Shown: positions 28,431 to 37,938, numbered from the stretch's first letter. The stretch: DNA of 64,000 nt from Vibrio mytili (GCF_000830505.1 NZ_JXOK01000050.1:1-64000); one strand, 5' to 3'. The notes: a model not told the origin generated them from the sequence alone. A program made the numbers and translations.

Positions 28431-29174
28431 ATGAACAAACTGCTTACGCTCTCTCTGCTGCTGATCAGTTTTGGTGGCTACTCAGCTCAATGTCGCGTAG
28501 ACATCCATAATGAAGTTCGTATGGACGGACAAAGTCTTGAAATTCGCCAAACAAGCGGTGATACGGCTGTAGTGGATGAGGATGGTAACTTAGTGATCAA
28601 GGGTGAGTCCATTGAACTCGACGCTGACCAAAAAGCGGCGATTGGCGACTATCGTGACAAAATGAATGCCTATATTCCTCAGGTAAAACAATTAGCAAGT
28701 GATGGTTTGGAACTGGCCAATGACATTATAGACGACATTGCCAAAAGTTTGGATGCGCCCAATGCTTACGACAACGTCAAAGTGTCTATCAAGGCATTTT
28801 TTGAAGATATTGAATCCCGCTATTACAAAGATGGTGATTTCATTCTTCCCGCAGATAGCTTTGAGTCGATGACTAAAAGCTGGACTGATGATTTCGAAAA
28901 AGCACAAGAAATTTTCAATAAAGAGTTTCTTTCAAGTACGTTTGCCGCATTGTCGACTAAGATGCAGGACGATGGTGGTTTAAACCTTACTGCGTTGTCG
29001 GAAGCGATGGCGGAGCTCAGTGCGAAAGTTGAACAGCGTCTTGCAGAGCATTCGAAAAAAGTCGAGAAGCAAGCAGACGATCTTTGTGAGTCATTGGATG
29101 ATATGGCTGATGAAGAAAATGATTTGCTGAAGAAAATTCCAGAACTCAACGACTACCGAGTGTTTACAATTTAA
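28431..29174 (+). CDS. YggN-family (DUF2884) exported protein
   Basis: A 247-residue protein with a signal peptide (MNKLLTLSLLLISFGGYSA), exported to the periplasm. The start at 28431 is chosen because it opens the signal peptide and follows AAAGAG; the frame extends 42 bp further upstream. The mature part is acidic and helical, with a long charged helix near the end (KKVEKQADDLCESLDD). It matches the DUF2884/YggN family of unknown role. A terminator follows. Confidence 0.7.
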   Translation: MNKLLTLSLLLISFGGYSAQCRVDIHNEVRMDGQSLEIRQTSGDTAVVDEDGNLVIKGESIELDADQKAAIGDYRDKMNAYIPQVKQLASDGLELANDIIDDIAKSLDAPNAYDNVKVSIKAFFEDIESRYYKDGDFILPADSFESMTKSWTDDFEKAQEIFNKEFLSSTFAALSTKMQDDGGLNLTALSEAMAELSAKVEQRLAEHSKKVEKQADDLCESLDDMADEENDLLKKIPELNDYRVFTI

Positions 29175-29249
29175 ATTAAGAGCGTTAGGCACTTGTCTCT
29201 CCCTACTTATAGGGCTTGAGCGAGACTTATTCCCTATAAGTAAACAACT

Positions 29250-29275
29250 AAGAGCGCCATTGGCGCTCTTTTTTC
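29250..29275 (+). terminator. Terminator after the YggN-like gene
   Basis: AAGAGCGCC-ATT-GGCGCTCTT followed by TTTT: a 9-bp perfect GC-rich stem. Confidence 0.85.
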
Positions 29276-29431
29276 ATTTCGAATTAAACTGAGATGTATG
29301 TATAACTTTACAAACTGAATGTCTGTTAACGGTCCCGATTGTCGAGTATTTAACCTAGTTCCTATTGCTGCTTAGTTGATATTTCTATATTGTACTAGCT
29401 AACTAGTTCATTGATATTTTGTGTGAGTGGT

Positions 29432-30796
29432 ATGACACAACAGACATCTTCTCAGCCTCGCGAGCATTTTGGCTCTCGTCTCGGATTCATTTTAGCGGCC
29501 GCGGGCGCAGCTGTGGGTTTGGGAAACATTTGGGGCTTCCCTACGCAAGCAGCAAGTAACGGCGGCGGTGCGTTTTTGTTGGTTTATTTAGTGCTGATTC
29601 TTATCGTCGCTTTCCCAATGCTGGTGGTCGAAATGGCGATTGGTCGTCATGGTCAAGCGAACCCAGTAGACAGTATGCGTGCGTTAACCCCGAACCCTAT
29701 AGGCAAAAAACTGGGGGGACTTGTTGGTTGGATTGGCCTTAGTGTCCCGAGTGCCGTATTGGCGTTCTACTCAATTGTTGGGGGGTGGTTGATTTGCTTT
29801 TTACTTGGCGCAATCACCGACATTATGGGTATGGAAGCACTGACTGCGTGGTTTAAAGGCTTTAGTGTCGAGCGTAACTTATTTGGTACGATTGTTTTTT
29901 ATATTCTCACCGTTTTGATCGTACAAGGTGGCGTTAAACAAGGTATCGAAAAGTGGTCAACGCGTCTAATGCCGGCTCTGTTTGTGCTGTTTGCATTGCT
30001 GTTTGTATATATCATGACGCAAAACGGTGCAATGGAAGGCCTTAAGCACTATTTGGTCCCTGATTTTGATAAAATATGGGATAGAAAGCTGATTTTGGCG
30101 GCTATGGGGCAGGGGTTCTTCTCGCTGACGATTGGTGGGTGTTCGATGCTTATCTACGGCTCTTATTTAAGTAAGAAAGAGAACCTGCCAAAGATGGCCA
30201 TGAACGTGACGTTAGTAGACACCGCAGTGGCGTTTATTGCCGGCTTGGTTGTGATGCCAGCGATGTTTGTCGCGATGCAAAAAGGTGTCCAGATTTACGC
30301 GGATGATGGCTCTCTTCTCAGCTCAGACACGTTAGTTTTTACCGTATTGCCACTGATGTTCGATAGCTTAGGTTTACTGGGTCAACTGTTCTCTATTGTG
30401 TTCTTTTTACTACTGACTATTGCGGCGCTGACATCTTCGATCTCGATGTTGGAGTGTCCGGTTGCGCTTGTGAGTGAACGTTTTAATACCAAACGTGGCA
30501 TTACAAGCTGGGTGCTGGGCGGTTTGATTGCTCTGTTTAGTGTGGTCATCGTCTATAACTTTGGTGAAATGTTTGGTTTGGTCGCCACGGTTGCCACTCA
30601 GTATCTTCAGCCAACGGCGGCATTGTTATTCTGTTTGTTTGGTGGCTGGGTATGGAGTCGTCACTCCAAAGTTAAGGAGCTTGAACAGGGCTTCCCAGAA
30701 TTCAGCCAAGGTTGGTTTGGTAAGTTATGGCCAGTGTATGTGAAGTTTGTTTGTCCGGTGCTCGTTGCGACGGTAATTTGGGCTTCATTTGGCTAA
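29432..30796 (+). CDS. Sodium-dependent transporter, NSS family
   Basis: A 454-residue member of the neurotransmitter:sodium symporter family (LeuT/TnaT fold), about 11-12 helices, importing an amino acid or related solute with Na+. The first helix carries the signature GAAVGLGNIWGFP, with the unwound Na+/substrate site, and NGGGAF follows. The start at 29432 follows GAGTGG; an ATG 21 bp upstream is also possible but lengthens the N-terminus. The substrate cannot be read from sequence. Na+ coupling fits the Na+-NQR energetics of vibrios. Confidence 0.85.
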   Translation: MTQQTSSQPREHFGSRLGFILAAAGAAVGLGNIWGFPTQAASNGGGAFLLVYLVLILIVAFPMLVVEMAIGRHGQANPVDSMRALTPNPIGKKLGGLVGWIGLSVPSAVLAFYSIVGGWLICFLLGAITDIMGMEALTAWFKGFSVERNLFGTIVFYILTVLIVQGGVKQGIEKWSTRLMPALFVLFALLFVYIMTQNGAMEGLKHYLVPDFDKIWDRKLILAAMGQGFFSLTIGGCSMLIYGSYLSKKENLPKMAMNVTLVDTAVAFIAGLVVMPAMFVAMQKGVQIYADDGSLLSSDTLVFTVLPLMFDSLGLLGQLFSIVFFLLLTIAALTSSISMLECPVALVSERFNTKRGITSWVLGGLIALFSVVIVYNFGEMFGLVATVATQYLQPTAALLFCLFGGWVWSRHSKVKELEQGFPEFSQGWFGKLWPVYVKFVCPVLVATVIWASFG

Positions 30797-30837
30797 GTAA
30801 CCGCAATAATGTCTCGTTTAAAAAGACGTAGGCAAAG

Positions 30838-30872
30838 GAAAGGGCTTGATGGTTTCATCAAGCCCTTTTTGT
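30838..30872 (+). terminator. Terminator after the NSS transporter
   Basis: AAGGGCTTGATG-GTTT-CATCAAGCCCTT followed by TTT: a 12-bp stem, about 45 bp after the stop. It separates this gene from the convergent DUF4250 gene. Confidence 0.85.
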
Positions 30873-30897
30873 ATTGCTTACCCCGCCGTAAAGGAGA

Positions 30898-31089
30898 CTA
30901 ACGGAACTGACCTGCCTCCGGCAGATAGTCAAACCCAGCAGAGGCGAGTTTCGCTTCTAATGCGGTACGGTCTATGTCAAAGAAAGCCACTAGCTTATCG
31001 AGATCACCGTTAAAATCATCACGCAATTTCATGTTAACGATGCTCATCAGCATCACCGTATCCATCGACTCAAAGTTTGCTAGGTTCAT
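30898..31089 (-). CDS. DUF4250 family protein
   Basis: A 63-residue small protein that begins [20 protein letters not shown], typical of DUF4250, and ends in [12 protein letters not shown]. The role is unknown. Its ATG overlaps the stop of the restored yaeP by four bases (ATGA), so the two form a coupled minus-strand pair. Confidence 0.8.
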   Translation of the reverse strand: MNLANFESMDTVMLMSIVNMKLRDDFNGDLDKLVAFFDIDRTALEAKLASAGFDYLPEAGQFR

Positions 31090-31294
31090 TGCTTGTCCTC
31101 AAAATCAGAAATCAGCAAGTTCGCGGCAGCAAAAGCGGCTTTTTCGCGCGTTTCTAGGGGAAGAGACTCATCTGCTGCAATGTCATTGAGTGCTTTTACT
31201 GCACAAGCAATTGCCTGAGGTATATAGCCTGATCGCCACTACCGATTTGAGCCCAAAGTTCACGAACCATTTCACAACAGCCATATACTTGCAT
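31086..31294 (-). CDS. yaeP: UPF0253 protein YaeP (frameshifted)
   Basis: Reading the minus strand from 31294 gives [22 protein letters not shown], the start of the YaeP/UPF0253 family. The frame then breaks near 31228. Adding one G restores [19 protein letters not shown] and an ending ISDFEDKQ, for a 69-residue protein whose TGA overlaps the next ATG. The gene is easily missed because neither fragment is long. The function of YaeP is unknown. The loss is in a G run and looks like a sequence error. Confidence 0.75.
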
Positions 31295-31406
31295 GCCATA
31301 TTCCTTAAAAGTGATCACTGTTCTCAAATATACACACAGCGGTTTTGAAACTCAAAGAAGAGCATTGTTTTGGCTCAAGTTGAGGCGTGAATTGGGCGAT
31401 ATTTAA

Positions 31407-32075
31407 TCACTGAATCTGTAATTCCAATTGCTTTGTCACCTCTGGTGAAAGCTGAAGCTGTTTGGCCAGCTCTTGTAAGTATGACTTTTCCATGAAATTT
31501 TGTTCATCAGCCACAATTAAAGACGCGAGATAAATTTCTGACGCTTGTTGAGGGGACGTTGCCTGATTGGCGATTTCGGCAGGATCGAGCGGTTTGTTTA
31601 GTTCTTGATGCACTAACTGACGAACGTGAACATCTGCCCCCATGTCTACTAAGGCCTGCTCAATGCGGCTCATTTCCTCTTCGTCGACATGTCCATCGGC
31701 TTTTGCAGCACCAATCATCGCTTTTAAGATCAATACACTGTGTTTACTGTCTTCTGGGTCAAACGTTTCATGAGTGCCATGCATTTCCTGCTTCGCTTGC
31801 CAGTCGTTGTAAACTTTGTAGGCCAGTGCCCCAAGTGCGGCCGCTCCACCGACTTTCAATGCGCCTGTGCCTATTTTCTTTGTCATCTTTTTACTTTTCT
31901 TTGAGCCCACTAGCATACCGATAAGACCGCCGCCTATCGCACCTGCTCCTAGCGTTTTGAGGTTATTTGAGTTTGATGGCGATTTGGTATTACTGGTTTT
32001 TTGGCCCAACGCATCGGCACCTTGCTTGAGTAAGTCAGACTTGAGAGCTTGATTTAGAAGACTTTTTAGATCCAT
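31407..32075 (-). CDS. yebE: YebE-like protein (DUF533, TerB-like)
   Basis: A 222-residue protein matching DUF533. The start at 32075 (MDLKSLLNQALKSD) is set by a strong GGAGG site 6 bp upstream. There is an N-terminal linker, then a glycine-rich hydrophobic segment (LGAGAIGGGLIGMLVGS and later GGAAALGALAYKVY) that probably sits in the inner membrane, and a C-terminal TerB-like acidic helical domain (KAMIGAAKADGHVDEEE). In E. coli yebE responds to envelope stress; that is family knowledge. One full foldback repeat lies about 90 bp upstream. Confidence 0.78.
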   Translation of the reverse strand: MDLKSLLNQALKSDLLKQGADALGQKTSNTKSPSNSNNLKTLGAGAIGGGLIGMLVGSKKSKKMTKKIGTGALKVGGAAALGALAYKVYNDWQAKQEMHGTHETFDPEDSKHSVLILKAMIGAAKADGHVDEEEMSRIEQALVDMGADVHVRQLVHQELNKPLDPAEIANQATSPQQASEIYLASLIVADEQNFMEKSYLQELAKQLQLSPEVTKQLELQIQ

Positions 32076-32164
32076 AACTGACCTCCTTATTGATGATGAG
32101 AGCAGTGTACTAATAAAAAGCTGAACCAAAGATTAACGACGTGAATAGTGAAGGCGAGTGAGTA

Positions 32165-32341
32165 ATACCAATCGTAGTAAATAACTGGTCATTCTAGCTT
32201 GCTAAAATACTCGATAACTTCGTTGCCTTTTCGTTTATAAAGTAGGTTGATTGTAGAATAACTACTTATCGAAAAATTGCGCCTTGTTCTCAAGCATTTT
32301 TCCTACGCTACTTCTGATCACTTATTTACTGTGATTGGTAT
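32165..32341. repeat. Foldback repeat, copy A (177 bp)
   Basis: The ends are inverted repeats: ATACCAATC-GT-AGTAAATAA on the left and its near complement TTATTT-ACTGTGATTGGTAT on the right. The inner arms stay partly complementary, and the centre holds its own hairpin (TTTTCG..AAGTAG / CTACTT..CGAAAA). The left 55 bases match copy B at 49017 with about four differences. There is no coding potential, so it is MITE-like. The right end abuts the T tract of the proS terminator. Confidence 0.8.
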
Positions 32342-32373
32342 AATAAAAAAGGTTGACTAAAGCCAACCTTCTT
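32341..32373 (-). terminator. Terminator of proS
   Basis: On the minus strand AAGGTTG, an 8-base loop, and CAACCTT are followed by TTTTATTA, about 40 bp after the proS stop. Confidence 0.75.
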
Positions 32374-32413
32374 ATTTAGTTTGCGATGACATCACATGGA
32401 AATCGCGACGGAA

Positions 32414-34135
32414 TTACTTAAGTTTCAGTTGAGACTTAAGATGCTCAACGATATCCGTCATCGGTACTGGTGTTTTATCACCAGTCGCACGGTTTTTGTA
32501 TTCGAAGTTGCCTTCTTTCATTGAGCGATCACCGATAACCACCGTATGTGGCACACCGATCAACTCCATGTCTGAGAACATGACACCAGGGCGCTCTTTA
32601 CGATCGTCAAACAGCACTTCAATGCCCATTGCAGTCAGTTCAGCGTATAGCTTTTCAGCCGCTTCTTTGACTTCTTCTGACTTGTGCATGTTCATTGGAA
32701 CGATGGCAACCTGGAATGGTGCAATCGCGTCAGGCCAGATGATACCGTACTTATCGTGGTTCTGTTCGATTGCGGCCGCAACAACGCGTGATACACCAAT
32801 GCCGTAACAACCCATCTCCAGTGTGACGCTCTTACCGTCAGGACCCAATACGTTACAGTTCATTTTTTCAGAGTAGGTCGTTCCAAGTTGGAAGATATGA
32901 CCGACTTCGATACCACGTTTAAGCTGAAGCGTGCCTTGCCCACATGGGCTTGGATCGCCTTCAACTACGTTGCGTAGATCTTCTACTTGATCAAGCTCAA
33001 CATCACGACCCCAGTTGATACCGAAGTAGTGTTTGTCGTCGATATTTGCACCGCCGCCAAAGTCGCTCATTACTGCAACGCTACGGTCAACGATGAACGG
33101 TAGTTTTAGACCAACAGGGCCAAGAGAGCCAGGACCTGCGCCGACAAGAGCACGGATCTCTTCTTCTGTTGCCATTTCTAATGGAGCAGCAACTTGCGGA
33201 AGGTTCTCTGCTTTGACTTCGTTGAGTTCATGGTCACCGCGAACAAGAAGCGCAATGATTGGCGCCTCAACCTCATCAGACGCTTTAACAAATAACGTCT
33301 TGATGGTTTTCTCGATTGGCAGGCCATGTTGTTCTACCAATTCCGCGATGGTTTTTGCGTTTGGTGTGTCGACCAGCGTCATTTCTTGAGTCGGTGCAGG
33401 TGCTGCATCGACAGGTGCTAACGCTTCTGCTTTTTCAAGGTTTGCTGCGTAGTCTGACTCAGTCGAAAATGCAATGAGGTCTTCACCGCTTTCTGCCAGT
33501 ACGTGGAACTCTTGAGAACCGCTGCCACCGATTGCGCCACTGTCTGCTAGTACAGGGCGGTAATCTAGGCCCATACGGTCAAATGCTTTGCAGTATGCAT
33601 CGTGCATTGCATCATAGGACTGTTGCAGGCCTGCTTTGTCTATATCAAAACTGTACGCATCCATCATTGAGAATTCACGAGCACGCATCACACCAAAACG
33701 AGGGCGACGTTCGTCTCGGAATTTAGTTTGGATTTGATACAAGTTTAATGGAAGCTGTTTATAAGAACTTACTTCATTGCGCACCAGACTAGTGATCACT
33801 TCTTCAGCCGTTGGGCTGAGAACAAACGGACGCTCATGACGGTCAGCGAAGCGCAGCAGTTCGGGGCCCATTTTTTCGCTGCGACCTGTCTCTTCCCATA
33901 GTTCAAACGGCTGAACAACGGGCATCAACGTTTCGACTGCGCCTGCATTGTCGATTTCTTGACGAACGATGTTTTCGACTTTACGCAGTACACGTAGACC
34001 AGTAGGTAGCCAGGTGTATAAACCTGAAGCCAGCTTACGGATCATACCTGCACGTAGCATGAGCTGATGGCTCACTACTTCTGCGTCGTTTGGAGTCTCC
34101 TTCAGAGTTGAAAGAAGATAATTACTGGTACGCAT
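32414..34135 (-). CDS. proS: Prolyl-tRNA synthetase
   Basis: A 573-residue class-II synthetase charging tRNA-Pro. The start [16 protein letters not shown] at 34135 is the family start; the frame runs 66 bp further upstream without support. Motif 2 is seen in [16 protein letters not shown], motif 3 in [10 protein letters not shown], and between them (about residues 225-400) lies the bacterial editing domain that removes mischarged alanine, followed by the anticodon-binding C-terminal domain. It lies 112 bp after trmO on the same strand and ends with its own terminator. Confidence 0.95.
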   Translation of the reverse strand: MRTSNYLLSTLKETPNDAEVVSHQLMLRAGMIRKLASGLYTWLPTGLRVLRKVENIVRQEIDNAGAVETLMPVVQPFELWEETGRSEKMGPELLRFADRHERPFVLSPTAEEVITSLVRNEVSSYKQLPLNLYQIQTKFRDERRPRFGVMRAREFSMMDAYSFDIDKAGLQQSYDAMHDAYCKAFDRMGLDYRPVLADSGAIGGSGSQEFHVLAESGEDLIAFSTESDYAANLEKAEALAPVDAAPAPTQEMTLVDTPNAKTIAELVEQHGLPIEKTIKTLFVKASDEVEAPIIALLVRGDHELNEVKAENLPQVAAPLEMATEEEIRALVGAGPGSLGPVGLKLPFIVDRSVAVMSDFGGGANIDDKHYFGINWGRDVELDQVEDLRNVVEGDPSPCGQGTLQLKRGIEVGHIFQLGTTYSEKMNCNVLGPDGKSVTLEMGCYGIGVSRVVAAAIEQNHDKYGIIWPDAIAPFQVAIVPMNMHKSEEVKEAAEKLYAELTAMGIEVLFDDRKERPGVMFSDMELIGVPHTVVIGDRSMKEGNFEYKNRATGDKTPVPMTDIVEHLKSQLKLK

Positions 34136-34247
34136 TAAATTTATCCGTTTATTTAAGTTAAATACACAGTTCCAAGGTTGATCTGTGTATGTCGATCCCA
34201 CAATGGGAAAATAATTAGCCGTCTATAATATCAGCCAATTGGCTTCG

Positions 34248-34943
34248 TCAAAAGCTTTCAATCGCGGTAACGGTTATTAAGTTATCTGATACAACAAACT
34301 TCACGTTCATATCGCACAAATTTACCGCGTATTCTTTGTCGTCCGGCTTATTTTTCTTGTAAGCAGGACGTGGATCCTGTGCTAGAACTTGTTCAATCAG
34401 GGAGAGCATATATTCAGTATCGGCGTGCTTCTCCAGTATCGTCAATGCCGATGATGAAAAAGTAACCTGTGCTTTGTCTGGTTCCTCGGTTGCGTAGCCA
34501 CCTTGTGCATCTGGAATGGAATCTGAGTAGGGGATATAGGGTTTAATATCGATAATCGGTGTTCCATCGACTAAGTCGACACTACCTAGTTCAAGGTATA
34601 TTTGGTCCCCTTTTTTGCTGATTCCTTTGACCTCAACGGCGGACATACCAATGCCGTTGGGGCGAAACGTTGATCGAGAAGCAAAGACGCCTACTCTGTT
34701 GTTACCGCCTAAACGAGGCGGTCTAACGGTCGGTTTCCAACCGGCTGCTAAGTTTTTATCAAATAAAAATAGCAGCCATACATGAGAGAAATGTTCTAAG
34801 CCTCGAACCGCTTCTGGGCTATTCGCTTCGCCTACTAATTGGACTCTGGCTTTGGCACAGGGAACTAAGCGTGGTTGACGCGGTACTGCGAATTTTTCTT
34901 TGTATGGGCTTTCAATGATGCCGATAGGCTCAATGGAATACAT
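34248..34943 (-). CDS. trmO: tRNA (t6A37) N6-methyltransferase TrmO
   Basis: A 231-residue TrmO/TsaA (YaeB) protein that methylates threonylcarbamoyladenosine at position 37 of tRNA-Thr using SAM. The N-terminal beta-barrel domain has the family words IGIIESPYKEKF, PRQPRLVP and SRSTFRPNGIGMS; a C-terminal domain follows. The length fits the family. It precedes proS on the same strand, so two tRNA-related genes are adjacent. It is divergent from the L36 paralogue. Confidence 0.9.
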   Translation of the reverse strand: MYSIEPIGIIESPYKEKFAVPRQPRLVPCAKARVQLVGEANSPEAVRGLEHFSHVWLLFLFDKNLAAGWKPTVRPPRLGGNNRVGVFASRSTFRPNGIGMSAVEVKGISKKGDQIYLELGSVDLVDGTPIIDIKPYIPYSDSIPDAQGGYATEEPDKAQVTFSSSALTILEKHADTEYMLSLIEQVLAQDPRPAYKKNKPDDKEYAVNLCDMNVKFVVSDNLITVTAIESF

Positions 34944-34998
34944 AGTTGGTATCTTCTGGATTTATTTACATCAAAAATATCACAAATTCTACTTGCTT

Positions 34999-35014
34999 TT
35001 ATTATTGATAATAA
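34999..35014. promoter_or_regulatory. AT-rich palindrome upstream of the alternative L36 gene
   Basis: TTATTATTGATAATAA is a 6-bp inverted repeat about 57 bp before the rpmJ2 start. Alternative L31/L36 genes are often Zur-controlled, but this is not a good match to the Zur consensus I know. It also lies in the trmO divergent promoter region. Confidence 0.25.
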
Positions 35015-35070
35015 CTGTCGGTTGGTACGGCATAATGTAGCAGCAAGATTGAAGATATTCGGAGTAAAGA

Positions 35071-35196
35071 ATGAAAGTTGTGAAATCATTGAAAAGTGCT
35101 AAACGCCGTCATCCTGATTACCAAGTAGTGAAGCGAATAGGGCGGTTATACGTCCTATGTAAAACAAACCCAAGGTTTAAAGCGGTACAGAAATAA
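35071..35196 (+). CDS. rpmJ2: Alternative (type B, zinc-free) 50S ribosomal protein L36
   Basis: A 41-residue basic protein: it begins [18 protein letters not shown] and ends NPRFKAVQK, matching YkgO-type L36. It lacks the paired CxxC cysteines of zinc-binding L36 (only one Cys is left), as expected for the C- paralogue used under zinc limitation. AGGAGT-like sequence (CGGAGTAAAGA) precedes the ATG. In many gamma-proteobacteria a type-B L31 gene lies directly upstream; none is present here. Confidence 0.85.
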   Translation: MKVVKSLKSAKRRHPDYQVVKRIGRLYVLCKTNPRFKAVQK

Positions 35197-35430
35197 AGCG
35201 TAGAACAATTTGGTGCAACGCTAGTTATGTCACAATTTATAATGTCACTTGTTGGTCTTTATATGGATGAATAATCTGGTTTTTGTGTATTTTAGTGGTT
35301 AATTATTCGACTGTAATTTACACTTTGTAACCTTTTTGACTTTTGTTTTAACTTATTGCTCGAGTACCCTCCTCTCGCTTTTTGACATCTTTGTCATTTT
35401 TGCACAGGAATAAAAACAAGGAGGGAACAG

Positions 35431-37017
35431 ATGAGTTCATCTGCTTCAATTAAACAAAACTCGCCTAAAAAGTCGCTGTTCACGCGCTTTTTAGATACTG
35501 TCGAATATTTGGGGAACCTATTGCCCCATCCGATCACACTATTTGCCATTTTCTGTTTAGCCATTCTGGTGATGTCGGGTATTGCAGGTTACTTCGAAGT
35601 CTCGGTTGTGGACCCTCGCCCTGAAGGGGCAAGTGGTCGTTCCGCGGATGGTATGATTCATGTAGTCAGCCTACTCAACGCTGAAGGCTTACAACTTATC
35701 GTGACTAACTTGGTGAAAAACTTTGTTGGTTTTGCTCCGTTAGGTACCGTATTGGTTGCGATGCTCGGTGTTGCGATCGCGGAATACTCTGGGCTACTTT
35801 CAGCAGCAATGCGTGGCCTAGTCATGGGCGCGTCACAACGCATGGTGACGGTCACGGTAGTGTTTGCAGGTATCATCTCGAATACGGCTTCTGAGCTAGG
35901 TTATGTGGTACTGATTCCACTCGCTGCAATGCTTTTCCACTCTCTAGGACGTCATCCTCTCGCTGGTCTGGCAGCAGCCTTTGCGGGGGTATCCGGTGGT
36001 TACTCGGCAAACTTACTTATTGGCACCGTTGATCCACTGCTTTCAGGTATCACTGAAACGGCAGCACAGATGATTGATCCTACTTATACGGTAGGTCCTG
36101 AAGTAAACTGGTACTTCATGTTCGTTTCAACTTTCTTTATTGCGATTACCGGTGCCTTTGTGACCGAAAAAATCGTTGAGCCAAAGCTTGGTAAATACAG
36201 TGAAGAAGAAGCGGCAGAAGATTTGTCTAATGACAAGATGGGCGGCTTAACAGAGCAAGAGAAAAAAGGTCTGAAGATGGCGGGCATTGCGGTTCTTGCA
36301 GTATCAGCGCTATTGGCATGGACAATTGTTCCAGCAGACGGCGTGCTACGCTCTGATGCCGGTACCGTAGCAGGTTCGCCATTCCTGAAGAGTATCGTAG
36401 CCTTTATCTTCGTATTCTTTGCTATTCCAGGCTTTGTGTATGGTAAAGTTGTCGGCACAATGAAAACGGATCGTGATGTCATTGATGCGATGTCGAAGTC
36501 CATGTCTTCAATGGGCATGTACATTGTACTGGTCTTCTTCGCCGCTCAGTTTGTCGCTTTCTTTAAGTGGACGAATTTCGGTCAAGTGTTTGCTGTAGCA
36601 GGCGCTGATTTCTTGCAGAACATCGGTCTGACTGGCCCAATGCTGTTCTTCGCATTCATCCTGATGTGTGGCTTCATTAATCTGATGATTGGCTCTGCGT
36701 CAGCACAGTGGGCTGTCACAGCGCCTATCTTTGTCCCGATGTTAATGCTGGTAGGTTATGCTCCTGAAACTATCCAGGCGGCTTACCGTATCGGTGATTC
36801 AACCACCAACATCATCACCCCAATGATGAGCTACTTTGGTCTGATTCTGGCGGTGGCGACTCGTTACATGAAGAATCTTGGTATTGGTACGCTCATTGCG
36901 ACCATGCTCCCTTACTCAATCTGCTTTATTGTGGGTTGGAGCGTGTTGTTCTACCTATGGGTATTCGTCTTCGGTCTACCTGTCGGTCCAGGTGCGGCGA
37001 CGTACTACACACCTTAG
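35431..37017 (+). CDS. AbgT-family transporter
   Basis: A 528-residue polytopic membrane protein of the AbgT family (p-aminobenzoyl-glutamate uptake in E. coli; MtrF-like members act as sulfonamide/antimetabolite exporters). Family motifs include NLLPHPITLFAIF near the N-terminus, FAPLGTVLVAMLGVA, and GDSTTNIITPMMSYFG in the C-terminal hairpin. A strong AAGGAGGGA site precedes the ATG by 5-6 bp. It is a single-gene unit ending in a bidirectional terminator. No abgA/abgB peptidase genes are adjacent, so the substrate is open. Confidence 0.85.
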   Translation: MSSSASIKQNSPKKSLFTRFLDTVEYLGNLLPHPITLFAIFCLAILVMSGIAGYFEVSVVDPRPEGASGRSADGMIHVVSLLNAEGLQLIVTNLVKNFVGFAPLGTVLVAMLGVAIAEYSGLLSAAMRGLVMGASQRMVTVTVVFAGIISNTASELGYVVLIPLAAMLFHSLGRHPLAGLAAAFAGVSGGYSANLLIGTVDPLLSGITETAAQMIDPTYTVGPEVNWYFMFVSTFFIAITGAFVTEKIVEPKLGKYSEEEAAEDLSNDKMGGLTEQEKKGLKMAGIAVLAVSALLAWTIVPADGVLRSDAGTVAGSPFLKSIVAFIFVFFAIPGFVYGKVVGTMKTDRDVIDAMSKSMSSMGMYIVLVFFAAQFVAFFKWTNFGQVFAVAGADFLQNIGLTGPMLFFAFILMCGFINLMIGSASAQWAVTAPIFVPMLMLVGYAPETIQAAYRIGDSTTNIITPMMSYFGLILAVATRYMKNLGIGTLIATMLPYSICFIVGWSVLFYLWVFVFGLPVGPGAATYYTP

Positions 37018-37041
37018 TAAGAGTGTTCCTCACACAGATCG

Positions 37042-37072
37042 AAAAAAGCCTGCGAATGCGCAGGCTTTTTGT
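37042..37072. terminator. Bidirectional terminator between abgT-like and yaiI genes
   Basis: AAAAAGCCTGCG-AATG-CGCAGGCTTTTT: a 12-bp perfect stem with A and T tracts on either side, between convergent genes. Confidence 0.9.
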
Positions 37073-37107
37073 CATTTAAGAGGCTGTGTTTGATAGAAGG
37101 CCGATGT

Positions 37108-37551
37108 TTAGCGTTTCGCTAATATTCTATCTAAGTGGTTGGCAAACTCACGACGATCAGTTTGAGACAGTGCGGCAGGACCGCCAGTTTGAATACCACT
37201 TGAACGCATCGTTTCCATAAAGTCGCGAACATTAAGGCGTGCTTTGATCGTGTCTTTTGTAAATAGCTCCCCTCGAGAGCTCAATGCCAATGCCCCTTTT
37301 GTGATCACTTCATCCGCCAACGGAATATCAGAGGTAATCACCAAATCATTCGCTTCAACCCGTTTTACGATTTCGTTATCAGCGATATCAAACCCCGCAG
37401 GTACTTGAAGCGAGTGAATGTTGGCTCTTTTAGGAACGGGAACGACATGGTTGGCGACGAACGTACACTCAACTCCGGTTCGTTCTGCTGCGCGAACAAT
37501 GGTCTCTCTAATCACTTTAGGGCAGGCATCGGCATCAATCCAAAGCTTCAT
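37108..37551 (-). CDS. yaiI: YaiI/YqxD family protein (UPF0178)
   Basis: A 147-residue protein of the UPF0178 (DUF188) family, related to PIN-like nucleases. The opening [15 protein letters not shown], the central [13 protein letters not shown] and the late [13 protein letters not shown] are family hallmarks; the aspartates could form a metal site. The biological role is not established. Its ATG overlaps the stop of the upstream coiled-coil gene by four bases (ATGA), so they are coupled. Confidence 0.85.
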   Translation of the reverse strand: MKLWIDADACPKVIRETIVRAAERTGVECTFVANHVVPVPKRANIHSLQVPAGFDIADNEIVKRVEANDLVITSDIPLADEVITKGALALSSRGELFTKDTIKARLNVRDFMETMRSSGIQTGGPAALSQTDRREFANHLDRILAKR

Positions 37552-37841
37552 GATGTTTTCTCATTCAGTTTTGCTTCCAAAGCATCAATTCGTGCCGTCA
37601 ATGTCGCAACAACGGCTTCCAGTTCTGTAATTCGAGTTTGTTCTGGCGTGCTTGATGCGGCAATTTCAATCTTTGGCACTCGGTTGGTGCCTTTCCAGCT
37701 CTTGATTGTGGCAATGATCGCAGGCATCGGCACAGGGGTTTTCATGCGTGCTTTTACTAATGCGACAGTTGGCTCTTTGCCTTGTTGTTGCAGCTGTGTC
37801 ATCACTGCTTCTAATTCTTTAGTGACGTCTTGAGTTAACAT
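37548..37841 (-). CDS. Small KfrA-N-like coiled-coil protein
   Basis: A 97-residue protein. The N-terminal half ([28 protein letters not shown]) resembles the helix-turn-helix of plasmid KfrA-type DNA-binding proteins, in the spacing of GKEPTVALV and PMPAII. The C-terminal third is a heptad-like coiled-coil ([19 protein letters not shown]). It may be a small DNA-binding dimer. It is translationally coupled to yaiI. I do not know a characterised homologue. Confidence 0.6.
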   Translation of the reverse strand: MLTQDVTKELEAVMTQLQQQGKEPTVALVKARMKTPVPMPAIIATIKSWKGTNRVPKIEIAASSTPEQTRITELEAVVATLTARIDALEAKLNEKTS

Positions 37842-37920
37842 TTTTGGTCCCTACTAAAATGGCTTCTAACATCATACGTCGTGTCATTGATTTTGGCGAA
37901 TGGCAATTTGGAAAGGGGGT

Positions 37921-37938
37921 TGTAAGAGATCTCTCACA
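37921..37938 (+). promoter_or_regulatory. GacA/VarA-type upstream activating box
   Basis: TGTAAGAGATCTCTCACA matches TGTAAG-N6-CTTACA in all but one position and is nearly palindromic. It lies about 160-180 bp before the CsrB-like RNA, the usual distance for GacA/UvrY/VarA sites at csr/rsm sRNA genes. The adjoining TCTCTCACA...TGTGAGAGA adds a second inverted repeat. Confidence 0.7.
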
